Below are positions 1 to 13,366 of a stretch of DNA of 64,000 bases, one piece after another; within the stretch, counting starts at the first letter, position 1; each line of letters starts with the position of its first letter. The stretch lies in assembly GCA_940671915.1 (NCBI GenBank), contig CALNVZ010001721.1:44076110-44140109 (forward strand), written 5' to 3'. This stretch comes from Paracentrotus lividus. Taxonomy: Eukaryota > Echinodermata > Echinoidea > Camarodonta > Echinidae. A program made the position numbers and the translations under genes. The notes beneath the pieces are model-generated. The model was not told where the DNA came from, did no database searches, and saw only the letters and a program-made list of their open reading frames with translations.

Positions 1-3000
1 GCACCAAGCTGTGTCTGCTAATTGGAAGCAGAAGGTCATCTTGGAGAACACCGAAGGAAGTTTAATGTGAATCAAGTTCGCGGATCATGTTTGCTTTACA
101 ATTAACAATGCGAAATTGATTGGATCATTGATGCTTTGCTCAATGTGAGATTCGCTTTGTGAAGTTATATTTCGCGAAGGATGCGCAAATATTCATCCCT
201 CCTGAAAATAGAAGCAATTCTAACTCTTTATGAATAAATCTTTGTTTGTTTGGAAACGTGTTGTTGGGATACATAAATTCCATGCAATTTTGGAAGATTT
301 TTGCGTGTTCGCGCAAGTGAAGTTAGATCTGAATCCCTTGTTTTGGGAAGCGTTCATCTTTGTTTCGAGCGAGAAGTCGACATTAAAGTGTCAATTTATA
401 ATATTGGTGAAGTATCTACAATTCTTAGTGGGAAATGGCAAGATGAGCAGTTGTGGTAACCACATCAGTGGATCAGATGTATTGTTTGCATGGAATAGGC
501 GTAATAAAACACAGTCTTCAATATCCGGATGTGGATTTTGTATAGTAGCGATTAGTCATGCGGAATTCCCAAGTTGAGACATGCAGATTATATTATTTGT
601 AAGGGGAGCTATTAAGTTGTTTATCTTATGGAGGAAAATATTGATAGTAATGCACGTGACGAGCCATCATAGGAAAGTTTATGAAGTTAACCTGCTCCAA
701 GGACCGCGAATGCAAGTGAATTGACTGCTCCAGTTAGCGTTTGTATTTTCCATCGCCAAGGAATGTAACATAGACGTGTAAATTGAAGTTCACCCGAGCC
801 TGAATAACATTTTGCAAATTTGAGTCTTATGCCAAGGTGAACTTTAACGCTAACTGAGAACTTTTTATTTGAAAAGAAAGATATCGACCTAGAAGCGTTC
901 TTGGTAATGGCAGTCGACATGCAAACAGTAGACCTAAATGAACTCACGTTAAAATGAACATTTCCATTCCAGATTGAATGTATTATTTGCCAACAGTAAT
1001 TCGATTGCTCTTGATTTTAGCATATTATTAGACTGAAAATCTTGTAGATTGTATTTGTATTAATCGATATTCTGACCTGAATGACACAATACAGTTGCAA
1101 TAGTAAAAGGCATTCAGCGATTTTCAAAGGTCATTATTGGTTTTATCAAGCAGATTTTTGAGTAGAAAAGATATACACATATATAGTTTATAGAGGACAC
1201 AACTTTGCCAGTAACGTACCTTTAGCATAGATTGTAGTATTTTGAAGTAAAGAAGATGCATTGGAATGTTTTGGCCATTGAATTGTTCAAATGTCTGTTC
1301 AACCAGGCTTTTTGGAGGCTCATAACATAAGTGTCTTTATGATTGATGTATATTGTAATGGCAGACGCATGTGTACCTCAGTGAAAGGATTCAACACATT
1401 CTTTGTTTTGTTGCAATTTTGACTTTTATCTTACAATTTTAGTCGTACATCCTGTGGTCATTCCAATTTCCAAGACACTCACCCATGTAGCACAACACAA
1501 ATATATGCTTCGCCGTCAGCAACACTTTGTTGATTTGCTAACTTCCCCATCCCTCCACGATAGCAAACATGAGTAGTACAACCGCATAAGGAAAAGAACA
1601 CATGAAGCAATCAAATCGCAATAAAAACGTGATTTGCTGGCGTTTATCATGTTTGAATTTTATTGGAAAAAGTTAACCAGGATGAAATTAGCTTGTGTAG
1701 ATCACTGTTTACTATCATATATATGTGGTGTTGGTAATAGAAGCAAATTACTGCTGAAATAGGGCTTGGAGAGGGTTGTGCAACTGCTGTAGAGGTAATT
1801 GGTTGGTATAAAAACCAAACAACAAAAAACGAATCTTTCCGGTGTTGAATCTAGTTTGGATATTGCAAAATAGATTATAACCAAAGTAATACAGTTCGAC
1901 TCTTGATTTCTTGAGAATAGATTAATGCTATCGTGACACCTGTGGGCCACGAGTAGTAAGATTTGATGTCTACTTGAATAGGAAAAATAGGTAATTAGTA
2001 TCATTGTATTGTTTGTTGAAATCTAGTATCCGCATCTTTGATTTGGTGCGATAACAAATATTTAAGGATCAATAGAAATTTTAACGGTCATGGACATAAG
2101 TTGAAGGAGCCTTTTGTCTAGGCCACAAGTGTATCTCTGAGTATAAATTTGACTAAATAGCTTTAGTTGTCGTATATTATATTATTTTCAACGACGAAAT
2201 GTGTTTTTACACATAATTATTGAATACTCTGTTTATCAAATAGAGTACTCTGTGTGTTATGATATTTATTACTCTGTATGATTCTACAGTGATTTTTTAC
2301 AATTTTGCTCAGCTTTAATCAGATTTATATAACATTTATATATTGCTTGCGAGGCTGCGATTTGAAGTAGGTAAAAATGAAAGTGGTTTATAAGGGACTC
2401 AAAACCACTCATTGCCATAATTATGGCTTTTTTTTTGGAGCTCTTGTTGGGCGATAAATAATTGCTTGATTATGCGCCAAATGTTGCTGTTAGTCTGCTG
2501 GCAATTATGAGTAAATGTGTATTAAGGCTACACAAAAGCCAGAAAACAAGTATATCTGTCTTTTTTATGTGTAATAGTTTGAAAGTGTTTATGCAATATC
2601 ATACATACTTATTGCAAAAGATGAAGATTGTTTGTTTTGGAATAGGTCTGTGTTTCAATGTTGCATGACAAGCTATAAGAAATGGGAGGCGTAATTCTCT
2701 AAATGGCACTGTATTTCGGCAGTTCAAGATCAAACCAACGAATCTGTCATGTAGGGTGCATCCCTAATTTGTAAACATGATAAGTGGCATGAATGCTAGC
2801 TCATATGTTAAAGACTTTGATTTTTGGCAGCCATGTTACGTATATTGTTTATTTTTCTTGGTGTTAGTTGTTTTATGCAAGTTATTTGTTCTGTCGAGAC
2901 GTTTAAAAATCAACATAAGCCCACAACACACAGAATTATCATTTGACTCATATTCTGATTTATTTGACCACGACATCCAATTAAATCGACTCAAGAACAG

Positions 3001-4380
3001 GTTATTTTGCAATGTTTAATGTTATAATTCGTTCGATGGTGTTTTAAAACAGGGAAGAATTATGGTATAGCAGAATGGAATGTATATTTCAGTACAAGGG
3101 AAGATGTAAAGCAGTTACACTTCATATGCAATTTTAGGCATTAGGATGTTATGTCAAAGTGTGGCTTATTTAAACTAAATCATCATAGAGGGCATTACGT
3201 TATTGAATTGGCTAGGCTTAAGGAAGCAAACTATTTTCTCTTATGAGGATAATTTAGTCTCAAGAGGAAGTTGAAATGACAGAATTCATTTAGGCATTAC
3301 ACATATATGTATACTTGGTATGTAATAGTTATGTATTGTAATTGCATCTCGTAATGTATACAATTAAGGCGGCCGCGCATTGTTACTTGGCCGACGATTG
3401 AATACACGCCCATTCGTTTGAGATACGATAAAAAAGGTTGCAAAGGGTACATGTTGTTTTGAGACGCTCATCAATTCCTATCAGTCTATCAACCGTCTTG
3501 TCATAACAAAACAGATTCACGCTACTTAGTGATATTTACGCTAAAGGATCACTGAAATTCACGAAAGACAGTCATTTAATAGTTCATCAAGTTTTAAGTG
3601 CCTTCATGATTGTTTATAACATCTCATTGAACGGTAGAACTGGTGATTAAAACGGAGTCCAAACGCTCAGTCCGATGCGTGAAAATACGTGTTGTTTATT
3701 GTACCAACGCAATGACTAGTTTCAGTGGAGTGTGCCGTGGGACCTGTAAATCGTTGTTGTGACGTCAATGTGGATGGAAGGCTTCTCAAAGCAAGTGCAA
3801 TTAGGTGAGACATCGCATAGAGCTGAGTGTTGAGCTGGGAATACGATAACATGGTATGCAAAAGCACAGTTGGAGCATGTGAAATGACAAGTCATAGGGC
3901 TATGCTCAGTCAAACAATTCTAACTCAGTGTTAAAATGAGCCGCACATAAACAACAAATAAGTTTTTGAACTAAAATATTTGTCGTGAAACTAGAGTTCT
4001 CGGGGCAGACTTGGCATACGACATGAATCGAGTACTTATGAACTTATGAACAATATAATCTGTCTGGAAAGTGCTTTGTACGGCAAGTTTGTTATTCGAA
4101 GAGTAAACTTTTCATTATCAATAATCCTCACATAGTTTTCTGTTAGCTATTTTGAGACAAAATGAATGCAATAAGTGGATGAAAGTTTCAAATACACTGT
4201 TTGTCATTAATTGAGAGCAAATTAGTCAAAATGATAGCTTCAAGAGAATTGACTAGAAATGTTTAACTATTTTTCATTTCGCTATATTTGAAATCTCTGG
4301 GTTCACTGATCAATAAATTACATTGTTATGTAGGGTATCAAGCCTTCTCGTGAGTTATTTCACAAGGGATAAAGGGTTCC
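1..4380. other. AT-rich region, no gene recognised
   Basis: All open frames are short (115 codons or fewer), with no family motif, no paired splice sites around a conserved peptide and no recognisable transposon end. A NotI-type GCGGCCGC site stands at about 3370 in otherwise AT-rich DNA. This could be intergenic sequence or untranslated sequence of a gene outside the window. Confidence 0.4.
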
Positions 4381-4690
4381 TTGGGGGGTGCTATCTGCAC
4401 TTCGGCTGGAGAACGTCTCCGCGACAGAATAGAAAAATCTCTTCGGACAAAACAGGATAAAAAAGAGCACTTAGAGACGTCTCCGAGACGTCTCCGAAAT
4501 TTTTCGGAGACTAGATTTTTTAAAATAAATTGGTCCGCGGAGACGTCTCGGACAACGTTCCCACGACAATTTAAATTTTAAAAAAATCCTGTCTCCAAAT
4601 TTCGGAAGACGTCTCTATACTTTTTAATCAACGTCGCGGAGACCGATTTTTCTAGTATCTGTCACGGATGACGTCACACACGCGAAGTGA
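4381..4690. repeat. Cluster of GAGACGTCTC palindromes
   Basis: About 300 bases carry repeated self-complementary GAGACGTCTC or AGACGTCT cores (near 4470, 4480, 4530 and 4610), plus half-sites such as GAACGTCTC and TTTTTCGGAGAC. The segment is more GC-rich than its flanks, and the cores alternate with AT-rich spacers. It looks like a short repeat element or a cluster of binding sites. No ends or target duplication could be fixed. Confidence 0.5.
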
Positions 4691-4699
4691 GATAAGCAC

Positions 4700-6480
4700 C
4701 ACTTTGGATGCTATCATTGATAAACATTACCTCTTTCAAAGGAGAGATGTTATTGGATCCTTTTTTTATAAATCATACATAAATGGCGAGGAAAACCTGC
4801 GAATGATTAAAATGAGCAGTCATTCCCCAAACCTTGAATGATAAGAACTTTTGAGATGAAAAAACCCTGTGGGTTGTATTTTGATCTTAAAGGGAAACTT
4901 ACTTTCTGGGTCTCAAGATGGAAGCCAGCCTATGCTCACAACCGGAGTGTAGCAGTAATGTCGAGATCGACTTCTAGGAAGGTGTTTCGAGTAGCTCGCA
5001 CAATTGCATGCTCAATGTCAAGCAATAAACGAACATGGCTCATCCAAGATCCCCCGAATCCTCACCCCTATGTGACTTTTTTCTTTTGGAGCATTCATCG
5101 TTGAAGGAAGTGAGCGTTTAATTGGTAATTTTGAAATTTAGGGCTTAACGCATAAATAACGCCAACTTGGTCAAAGTACATTCGAACAGATTTTTGTTTA
5201 AATGTATATGAGATAGCTACGATGTATGATTATTCGTGAACAGCATTAAGAGAGGCGGGCAAAGAGACATAAATTTGGTATCATGGATAGAGTAAGAACG
5301 TTACTCCCTTAGTAATATGAGATATAATATAAATAATGGATCAAAATGATTTATGAATTCTCTTATATAATGAGGCCCTCCAATATGTTTGGGAAATATA
5401 TAAATGCTTTTTTCTAGCTGGACAGCACTGTATACAGAACAGCAAACATCAGCAATTTTGTGTTTCACCTCAATTAACATAATGGAAATTAATCATCTTA
5501 ACACACATGACGAATTGTGTAAACTTTTTGTAACTCGATATTCACTGTGTGTAAACAAGAAAGAAATTAGTAAGTAATATAACTAGAAAGATTAACAACG
5601 ATATAGCGACATAAAATAAAATCAGCTTGTTGATTGTGCGTTATGTCAGATGAAACTAAGGAGAGCCAAACGTCACAGTGACAATTAAAAATGAAATTGG
5701 CGATATAAACAAATTCAATGTATTTATATGATATCATATTCCATCTTTTCCAGCACTTTTATGGAAACGATGTGATAAATCTATCTAAGACAGTACGGAA
5801 AGATACGGATGTATAATATATCAGTAGTGCATAGATATCAGGATTCATATTCTCTTAGCTTTTCATTTTCATCTATCCAACAATCCTCTCTGGAATTAAA
5901 ACAGCATGACAAGTCCACTTCCAATTATTGTGAGGTGCTCCGTGTAAACAGGTCAAAATATTAAAATCAAAATCATTAATACAGGGAATATCATGGGCAC
6001 ATGGCTAAGTTATTGGCACATTTTTTACACTTGGGCTGAAAGAGAGTCGCCTTGCTTAAAAATACATCACTATAATCATAAGATTATTAACAATGGCGAG
6101 TCACGATTCTAAGCTACTGGCAACACACATTTTATAGCTACAAGATCCCGGATACTTATCTTTAAGTTATATAATCTAATCCATTGTAATACTTATTTAG
6201 TGACATCATTGCTAACCTCTTTTTATTGGCCAGGGGTACACAAGGGCAAAGCTGAGCGTGTTTATAAAATGCAAAAATCGAGGTATATTGCTTAAAAAAA
6301 TTGTGAAAATTTCAGAAGAGATAGTAGGGCCAAAGTGCCCATTTATGGAATTCATGTGAAAGTATGCTTGCTCATAGTTTACAAAGCAAACTTATTAAGT
6401 AGTATAAATATTTAACTTTGCACAACACAATTCCTTTGCTCGTATTCATTTAAACAAAAATTTAGTCACCCACAAATGAC
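4700..6480. other. AT-rich intergenic, nothing recognised
   Basis: No coding, RNA or transposon signal could be supported here. The zinc-finger-like linker pattern (reverse complement of TGEK-type linkers, TTCTCCTGTGTG) begins only near 6545. Confidence 0.4.
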
Positions 6481-9400
6481 GTTCATACATCAATCTTCAA
6501 ATTTTCACTTACTCAATGCAGAACACTACAAAATCAATAATCCGTTTTCTCCTGTGTCGGGTTTTCACTGACCTATGTGTAGAAACATTATATTCATCAC
6601 ACATTTGAAAACATTCAATGAAGCTCCTCTAACTCACATTTTGTTATCTTATGAATCTGACCACATCTACCGTTTACTTAGGAGCAGGAACATCTTCTCG
6701 CTTCTCGGCAAATTTACAACAATAGGGTACTAATTTTACAGAACTATTTTGTGATTTAAAAATGATACTTTCCTCTTCTATTCCAACCAATATCAATTTT
6801 CTCACTGATTACAGATTTGATTCGATTTACATTTAATACAAACAACCAAAATTAAAGCAATATATTATTCAATTGAATAACATACTCAAAATAGCTAATG
6901 GTCAAATCAACTTCATGACAACAACAAATATAAATTAATCAATACACATGTTGGGCCACAATATTTGAAATTTATTAAATTACTGAATAAAACATGTGTT
7001 TATTATTAGAATTTCTGAATTTCGCTCTACTCTCTTTCTCCAAAATATGAGATCAAATAGTGAAGCACGTAAAGTTGGATTCTCCTGTGTGTGTTTTCAT
7101 ATGAGTGAGAGTGTAAATTTTTCTTGTAAACACTTCTTCGCTTGCAAACACGGCGCACTAGATAGGGGTATTTTTCTCCTGTAATGGGTTTTGTGGGTTC
7201 TTTTATAAATGACCTCTGATAAATTACCTTGCTTGAGCAAACTTCGAAGTTACAATGAGAACAAGTTAACCATCTTTCTCCCCGTATGTATTATTAAAGA
7301 TGTCTTATTTAAGCCATCACTCGCTTTCTCCTGTAGGAATGAATTTGCTACCAAGGTAACATCCGGTGCAGGCTCTTCTAATGTCTTCAGAGTGAATTTT
7401 CATATGCTGAGACTAAAATGCCGCTCTTTTCTGCTCTTAACACTTATCTGAGTATACAAACATGAACACTCAAACATTTTAGCTTTCTTTTGATGTCGGG
7501 TCTTTTCACATATAGTTGATAGAGTTACTTGCCCTTGGTTAAACTTCATGTTAATGTTGAGGAACCTGGTCAAGAACTAGTTAATCTCGTTTGTGTGTTC
7601 TTATGTGATGTAACCATAATCTTGCTTGCAAGAAAAAACATTTCTCACAAAAATGAAAATGGAAACTCGTGTCTGGGTATGTTCATTCCGCACGAGTGAC
7701 CGAATCAACAAACACTCTTTCTTGTTAATCTAACAGTTATTGTTCGAGCGGAAATTGAACACCTAAAAGGCAAATTCACTCTCAAGTGGTAGAGTGTTTC
7801 TTTATGTTGAGATGTTAAGTGTACTTAAAACTCTCTTGTAAACTTTCTTGTTGCAAACATGGAGCACTAGCATAAGGTTTTCTCTCTCCTGTAATGTGGT
7901 TTTTATATGACTTGATAAATAACTGACTCTGGGGGCCACAACTATCATGTTACAAGATTAGGAACATCGAAATGTCTGTTTTCTCCTGTTGTATTTATTA
8001 TTTATAAGATGTCATATTAAGATCAACCTCCTTGTATATCGCAGATGACTTTGCTACCAAGGTAAAGCATTGAGTAAGGCCGTTTGTTCTTGCAGATGTG
8101 AATTTTGTTCATATGCTGAGACAAATGGCTTTATCTGTTATAAAATTTTCTGTACAAACAGAACACTTGAACATTTTGAGTTTCTTTGTGATCTGTTTTC
8201 ACTAACATAATGTTTGATTGATATCCACTTGCATTGAGTAAACTATTCATCTTCACATGTGTGGTGAACTGTCAGGAATGTTTCTCTCGTTTGTGTGTTC
8301 TTAGTGATGATTGTTAAACCAATCTTCTGGCTTGCAGAGTAAATACTATTTGATTTCTCACACAACACTGAACATGAACTTGTGTCTGGAGTATGTTCAT
8401 GCACGTGAGATCAAGACTCCTTCTGTGTCAATAATTTGTTACTGCAATTCGACCACCTAAAGGCCAATTCTCCAGTGCTGTGTTTTATGTGAAGATGTAA
8501 CGTTATAATTTTCTTGTAAAACTTCTTGTTGGCAACATGCGCATCTGCATAAACGGTTTTTCTCCTGTATGGGTTTTTATGGTATATGTAACTTGATTAA
8601 AGTGTACTTGCTTGGCTCAAACATTTCATGTTACATAGGACAGCGAAACATCTTTTCCCCAGTAATGTTTATTTTTAAGATGTTTTTTAGATCACTCCCT
8701 TCTTGAGAATGATTTGCTACAATGGTAACATCTGAGAGCGCTTTTCTTCTGACGCTCGAATATATTTCATATTGCTGTGACAAATGGCTATTTGCTAATG
8801 TTCTGGTAACAGTATTAAACAAAAGCACTTGAACATTTTGGTTCTTTTTGAATCTTGTTTTTCGTGAACTGCCAAAGAATTTCTCTCTTGTGTGTGTTCT
8901 TATACTGATATAAAACTCACTCTTTCCAAAATACAAATTTTTTATCACAAATGAACTATAGGGAAACGTGTAGTTTGGAGTATGGATTTGCATGTGAAGA
9001 AATCAGGGATCTTCTACTTGCAAATAAATTGTTCACTGGACATATTGAATCAAACATTAAAAGGCAATTTCCAGTGTGTGTTCTATGTGAGAATGTTATA
9101 GGTGTAAAATTTCTTGTAAAACTTATTGTTGCTAACATGGCACTGATAGGTTTTTCATCACCTGTATGGGGTTTATCAATATGACTTGATAAAATTTCAG
9201 CTTTCTTGGGCAACTTCATGTTACAATAAAAGAACAGCAAACACATCTTTTCTTCACCAGTATGTATCATTCTAGATGTCTATTAGATCACCCTTTCCTT
9301 GAGACATGAATTGCTACAATGGTAACATGATGAGGCCTTTCTCTCTGAGTGAATTTTCATTCATGCTGTTGACAAAGTGCTTTTTTCTGGTGTAATTGTT

Positions 9401-10410
9401 CTGCTACAAACAGAAACACTCAATTAGTAGGTTTACTGTAGACATTTGTTTTCCATCAGTTGAATTGGTCATTTGTTGAAGGCAAACCTGTTAATGCTGT
9501 CAAGAAGTTTCTTCTCGTTTGTGTGTTCTCAAATGTGTTTTTATACAAAATTATGCTTTCTGAATGTAACATCTCACTCAACACAAACTGTGTATCGAAA
9601 CGGCCTTTCTGAGTCTGGGTTTTCTGCATGTGAGAGTTAGGTTACCTTGCAAATAAAACCGCTTTCCTTCTGTGTGAAGCGGTAGTGCTTTCTCAGATCG
9701 CCTTTTATGGACAAATGAACACTGATTGAAGCTGTTCTTCTTTCTTTACTTTGATGAGTTTTGGTGTTAGTAACTTCTAACAGATAACTAATTATTGTCA
9801 GATTGAAAGACTTTTTTTAACATCCGAATTTCAGTAATGGATTGTTGTCATATGACATAATCATGAAGATACTCATTCATTGATTGTTTTTGCAAACCAG
9901 ACACCTCATAAGGCTTTTTTGTTCTTGTATGGGAATCTCTAATGCAAAATAAACCTACACTTTCTTGATACACCTTAATTACAATTGAACCACTGATATG
10001 TCATTTTCTTCTGCATGAGTTTTCATATGTATTGGGATAAACTCATTTTTGTCTTGATTAAACTTCATGTTACAAATGGGAGCATTTCAAAGTCTCGTCT
10101 CTAGTATGTTATTTTTTGATATGGCACGACAGTTATTTCTTTTTAAAACACTGCAAAACGTCTTGTCACATGAAGGAAACAGGATAATAGTTTGGGAAGT
10201 TCTTGGTAATGTACTTTGTTAAGGTTACCGTTACTCTCACTGAAGATCTTTTATTACAATTGTACGATGGAATATACAATCCATTCAACCACTTCAGGTT
10301 TTTGTAATACTTGAATCACATGTTGTGTTTTTCCTTTGTACGCACAGGAGTTGCTGTTTTAAGTTAATCTTCAATGATTTAGAAGGGTGATTTAGTAACC
10401 GAGGAATATC

Positions 10411-10457
<47 letters not shown>

Positions 10458-10673
10458 AGGAAAGTTAATCTCTTCTTCACAAATTTCTCAGAATCTGTAT
10501 GGCGATCCCTGGGATTGTGTGGAATGCGTTGAAGAGTCTGTTTTAAGAGTTCACTTGTGGCTCTTGCATGGTTTGTCTTGACCTCTTGATTTCATCTTCT
10601 CCTGATTAGTGTTTATGTCTGGAAGTTACTTGCCTCACCGCTACTACTTCGGCATATACCTGAGAATGTCCAT
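6480..10673 (-). pseudogene. Decayed C2H2 zinc-finger array
   Basis: Read on the minus strand, the exon starts at a 3' splice site (CTCCACAG before ATGGACATTCTCAG, exon edge about 10673) that matches the starts of the other finger exons in this cluster. Below it are remnants of HTGEK linkers and Cys-Cys/His-His spacing in all three frames, for example HTGEEK and HTGDEK near 8960-9270. No frame stays open for more than about 120 codons. The array has a higher-order repeat: equivalent landmarks recur near 7180, 7893, 8564 and 9158, roughly 0.6-0.7 kb apart, about the size of seven or eight 84-base fingers. Damage is mostly indels, so it may be a pseudogene, poorly polished sequence, or both. 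Confidence 0.65.
10412..10454 (+). repeat. Poly(A) tract, about 43 bases
   Basis: An uninterrupted run of A lies inside the decayed zinc-finger array. No retroelement body is recognisable just upstream, so it may be a homopolymer expansion or a sequencing artefact. Confidence 0.9.
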
Positions 10674-10899
10674 CTGTGGAGATGAGAACCTTACATCATA
10701 TTTTCTTTTTTTTTCAAAATTATACTACAGTCCCTTAATTTATGTGTGATCACAAGTCTTTTAAACACATTTGAAAACGTTTTCACAAATTTTGGTATGA
10801 AATTGATGTTATGATCGATGTATAAATTTAAATAGCAATTCCCTGGAATGGGAAATAGATGTTTACTTTTCGATTTTTGTTGTGACAATCTGCTTTCCA

Positions 10900-12070
10900 T
10901 TGGTTGCCTTTATAGATATTACCTTCTGTGAAAATTGTTTTCGTGGCAATAAAGAACACTGATGGGCCTATTTACACACTGTGTGTTTTTTCAATTTGTG
11001 TCTATATTGAGGTTACATTTCTTGATGAGGAACGTTTTACTGCATAAGAACACTGATTGCTTTTCCCAGTATGAAATTTTCAAGTGATCATTAAGATGGC
11101 TCTTCCATAAGAAGTTTTACAGCAATAAGACACTGGTACTTTACTTGGGCGTTTGTAGTGTCATAGATCTTTCCTTGAATGTTTGCGGCAATACACGGTG
11201 TCTCTGTGTGTTATGACTACAGTACTTTTGTGAACAATTGCATAGGTTTTCTTACTGAGTTATGCTGTTTTCGCTGCATAAGAGTTTACACGGATGATTT
11301 CTCATGATCGATGAGTTTTCGTGACAGAAGTGACTTTTAGGAGACATTTGCATCAATAGAACACTGGACTAAAAATGCTGTTTTCTGTCTGATGTGTCGA
11401 TTTTTAAAATTGTCAGTTGGGAGATGAGTTCTTCTGTGAGAAGGTAACGTTATATGCAATAAGGACACTGATGAGGTTCATTTCTCCTGTTTTTATTTTG
11501 ATTTGGTTTTTTCTTATGTAGTTTAAACTGAGCATGATTTTATTTTGAGGAGGAGATTATTTTCCGATATATTAAGGAACTATATTGAGGGTTCTCCTAG
11601 GTGTTTTATGACTTCAGATGGATTACTTTTTTAAAGAGAATTGTTTTACTGCAATATAAATTCAAAAAGAACACCCGATGAAAGGCCTTTTTCTCCTATG
11701 TCGTCGTGTTTTCCGAGATGATCCATCAAGTAGTGACCTTTCCTTGAGATGTTTCACTGCAACCAGAACAATCAAAAGGCTTCACTCAGGTTGTGTGTCT
11801 CTCCCGTACCAAGGAGTTGTGCTGTTCAACACTATCTTCATGATTCGAAGCCACGACTAGATAAAGGATAATCCATGATGCAGTTCTGTTTTTTTCAGGT
11901 GTCTCAGATCTGTCATAATTCATGGTTTTGATGGAAATGTTGAGCAATCCATTCTCAAGAGTTTACCTGTGATTCCTGCATGGTACTTGTCTTGGCCTCT
12001 TCATCTCTCCTGGTGTTAATTAGTTGGTAGTTGTCATCAGAGTTGCTACTCAGCAAGCTGAGACTGTCAT
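10900..12070 (-). pseudogene. Decayed C2H2 zinc-finger terminal exon
   Basis: The minus-strand 3' splice site CTTCCACAG precedes ATGACAGTCTCAGCTTGCTG (exon edge 12070), almost identical to the start of the intact finger exon at 14715. Finger signatures (CTGCAATAAGAACACTG, which is Cys-x-Tyr-Cys reversed, and CTCCTGTGTG linkers) recur at about 84-base spacing down to about 10.9 kb. They are broken by many indels and stops. It is a paralogue of the intact exon, either dead or badly sequenced. Confidence 0.6.
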
Positions 12071-12371
12071 CTGTGGAAGATGATGAACCTTAGATCAATA
12101 TTCATTCTAAACATCTAAATGGCATCTTCAAGTGAGCAACCTATGTGTCTTTGTAAAAGCATTCTCTCTTGCCAACTCTTGCAGATAAATTTTTAGTTAC
12201 GTGTGTTTTCCATGCTTGCATTCATATTGAATTGAATGATCTGAAACAATACCTTTTCATTTACACACTAGTTATGATTACAGTTTCTCTCCTGTGTGCC
12301 TTTTTTCGTGATATATTAGTCCACATCATTGAAAAAAAATTATCAAAATGAACATTCATTTGTATGAGATA

Positions 12372-13050
12372 TCATATGAATTGATAAAGTGTGTGATTTG
12401 GAAAATTTGTTGTTCCACTGAGAACATTCATGAGGTTTTTATTAACATTTCCAGAATGGGGTATCAAGTGTCTTTTTATGTGTCTATTTAGATCAGCCTT
12501 TCTTGAGAATTCTTTACTACATGCAGTACACTTACAAGGCATAACTGAAGAATGAACCATCATATGCTGTGACATACAGTATTACCCTTGCTGAAAATGT
12601 TATTTAAGACAGGGCACTGAAAAGGATTTTCTCCAGTGTGTTTTCTGACATGATATGATAAAGAATCAAAATGATAAAATATCTTGTTACAAATAAAACA
12701 CTCAAAATTATATTCTTTCTGGCTTTTCGTCTTTTTGTGTTCTCATATAACTTGAAAGATAACTTGCTTGAGAAAGTTTGTGTTACAATGAGGACAACTT
12801 AAACGACTTTCTCCTGTGTGAGATCTCATGTGTTCTGGACAGGTCATGAAATTTCTCTGTGAACAGAGTGCTCACAAGGCTTTCCTCTTATGTGTCTTCT
12901 TTTCCTATGACTTGTTAGATAGGATTTCTGTGAAAAGTTTTCATTGCAAATGGAACAATTAAAAGGGTGCTCTCCGGTTTGGGATTAGTTTCCAAGTCTA
13001 CTTTTCTTTTTGTGTGACAAACTACTCTTCTAAATGAAATGTTTAATACA
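12372..13050 (-). pseudogene. C2H2 zinc-finger fragment, divergent subtype
   Basis: On the minus strand, 12372-12575 reads CTACSKEFSRKADLNRHIKRH, a full C2H2 finger after a degenerate one. Further fingers (HPFNCSICNENFSQKSYLTSH near 12960, then CPHCNTNFLKQ and FECFICNKIF) follow in shifted frames. The peptides differ from the CSYCSKTF consensus of the neighbours, so this is probably an older array. No start or splice site could be fixed. Confidence 0.55.
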
Positions 13051-13366
13051 CATTAAACATTGCTATGGCTTCTCTCTTGGATAAATGTTTATATGACCTA
13101 ATAGGTTAGGCCTTTATTTATTTCATTTATTAATTTATTTTGGGGTAAGGATGAATTTCTTGACACAACAGGGTTTTCTCTGGTGCCTGATTGTGCAAAT
13201 ATCATTTTCCAATGAGAATGTGTTTTCAAGTGAAATTTAAATTTATTTTTTTTGGTGCAAATTTTTTACTGCAATGAGAACACTAATATGGCTTTTCTCC
13301 TGCATGTGTTTTCAAATGACTATCGAGGGTACTTCTCTGTGCAAAAGTTTTACTGCAATAAGAACA

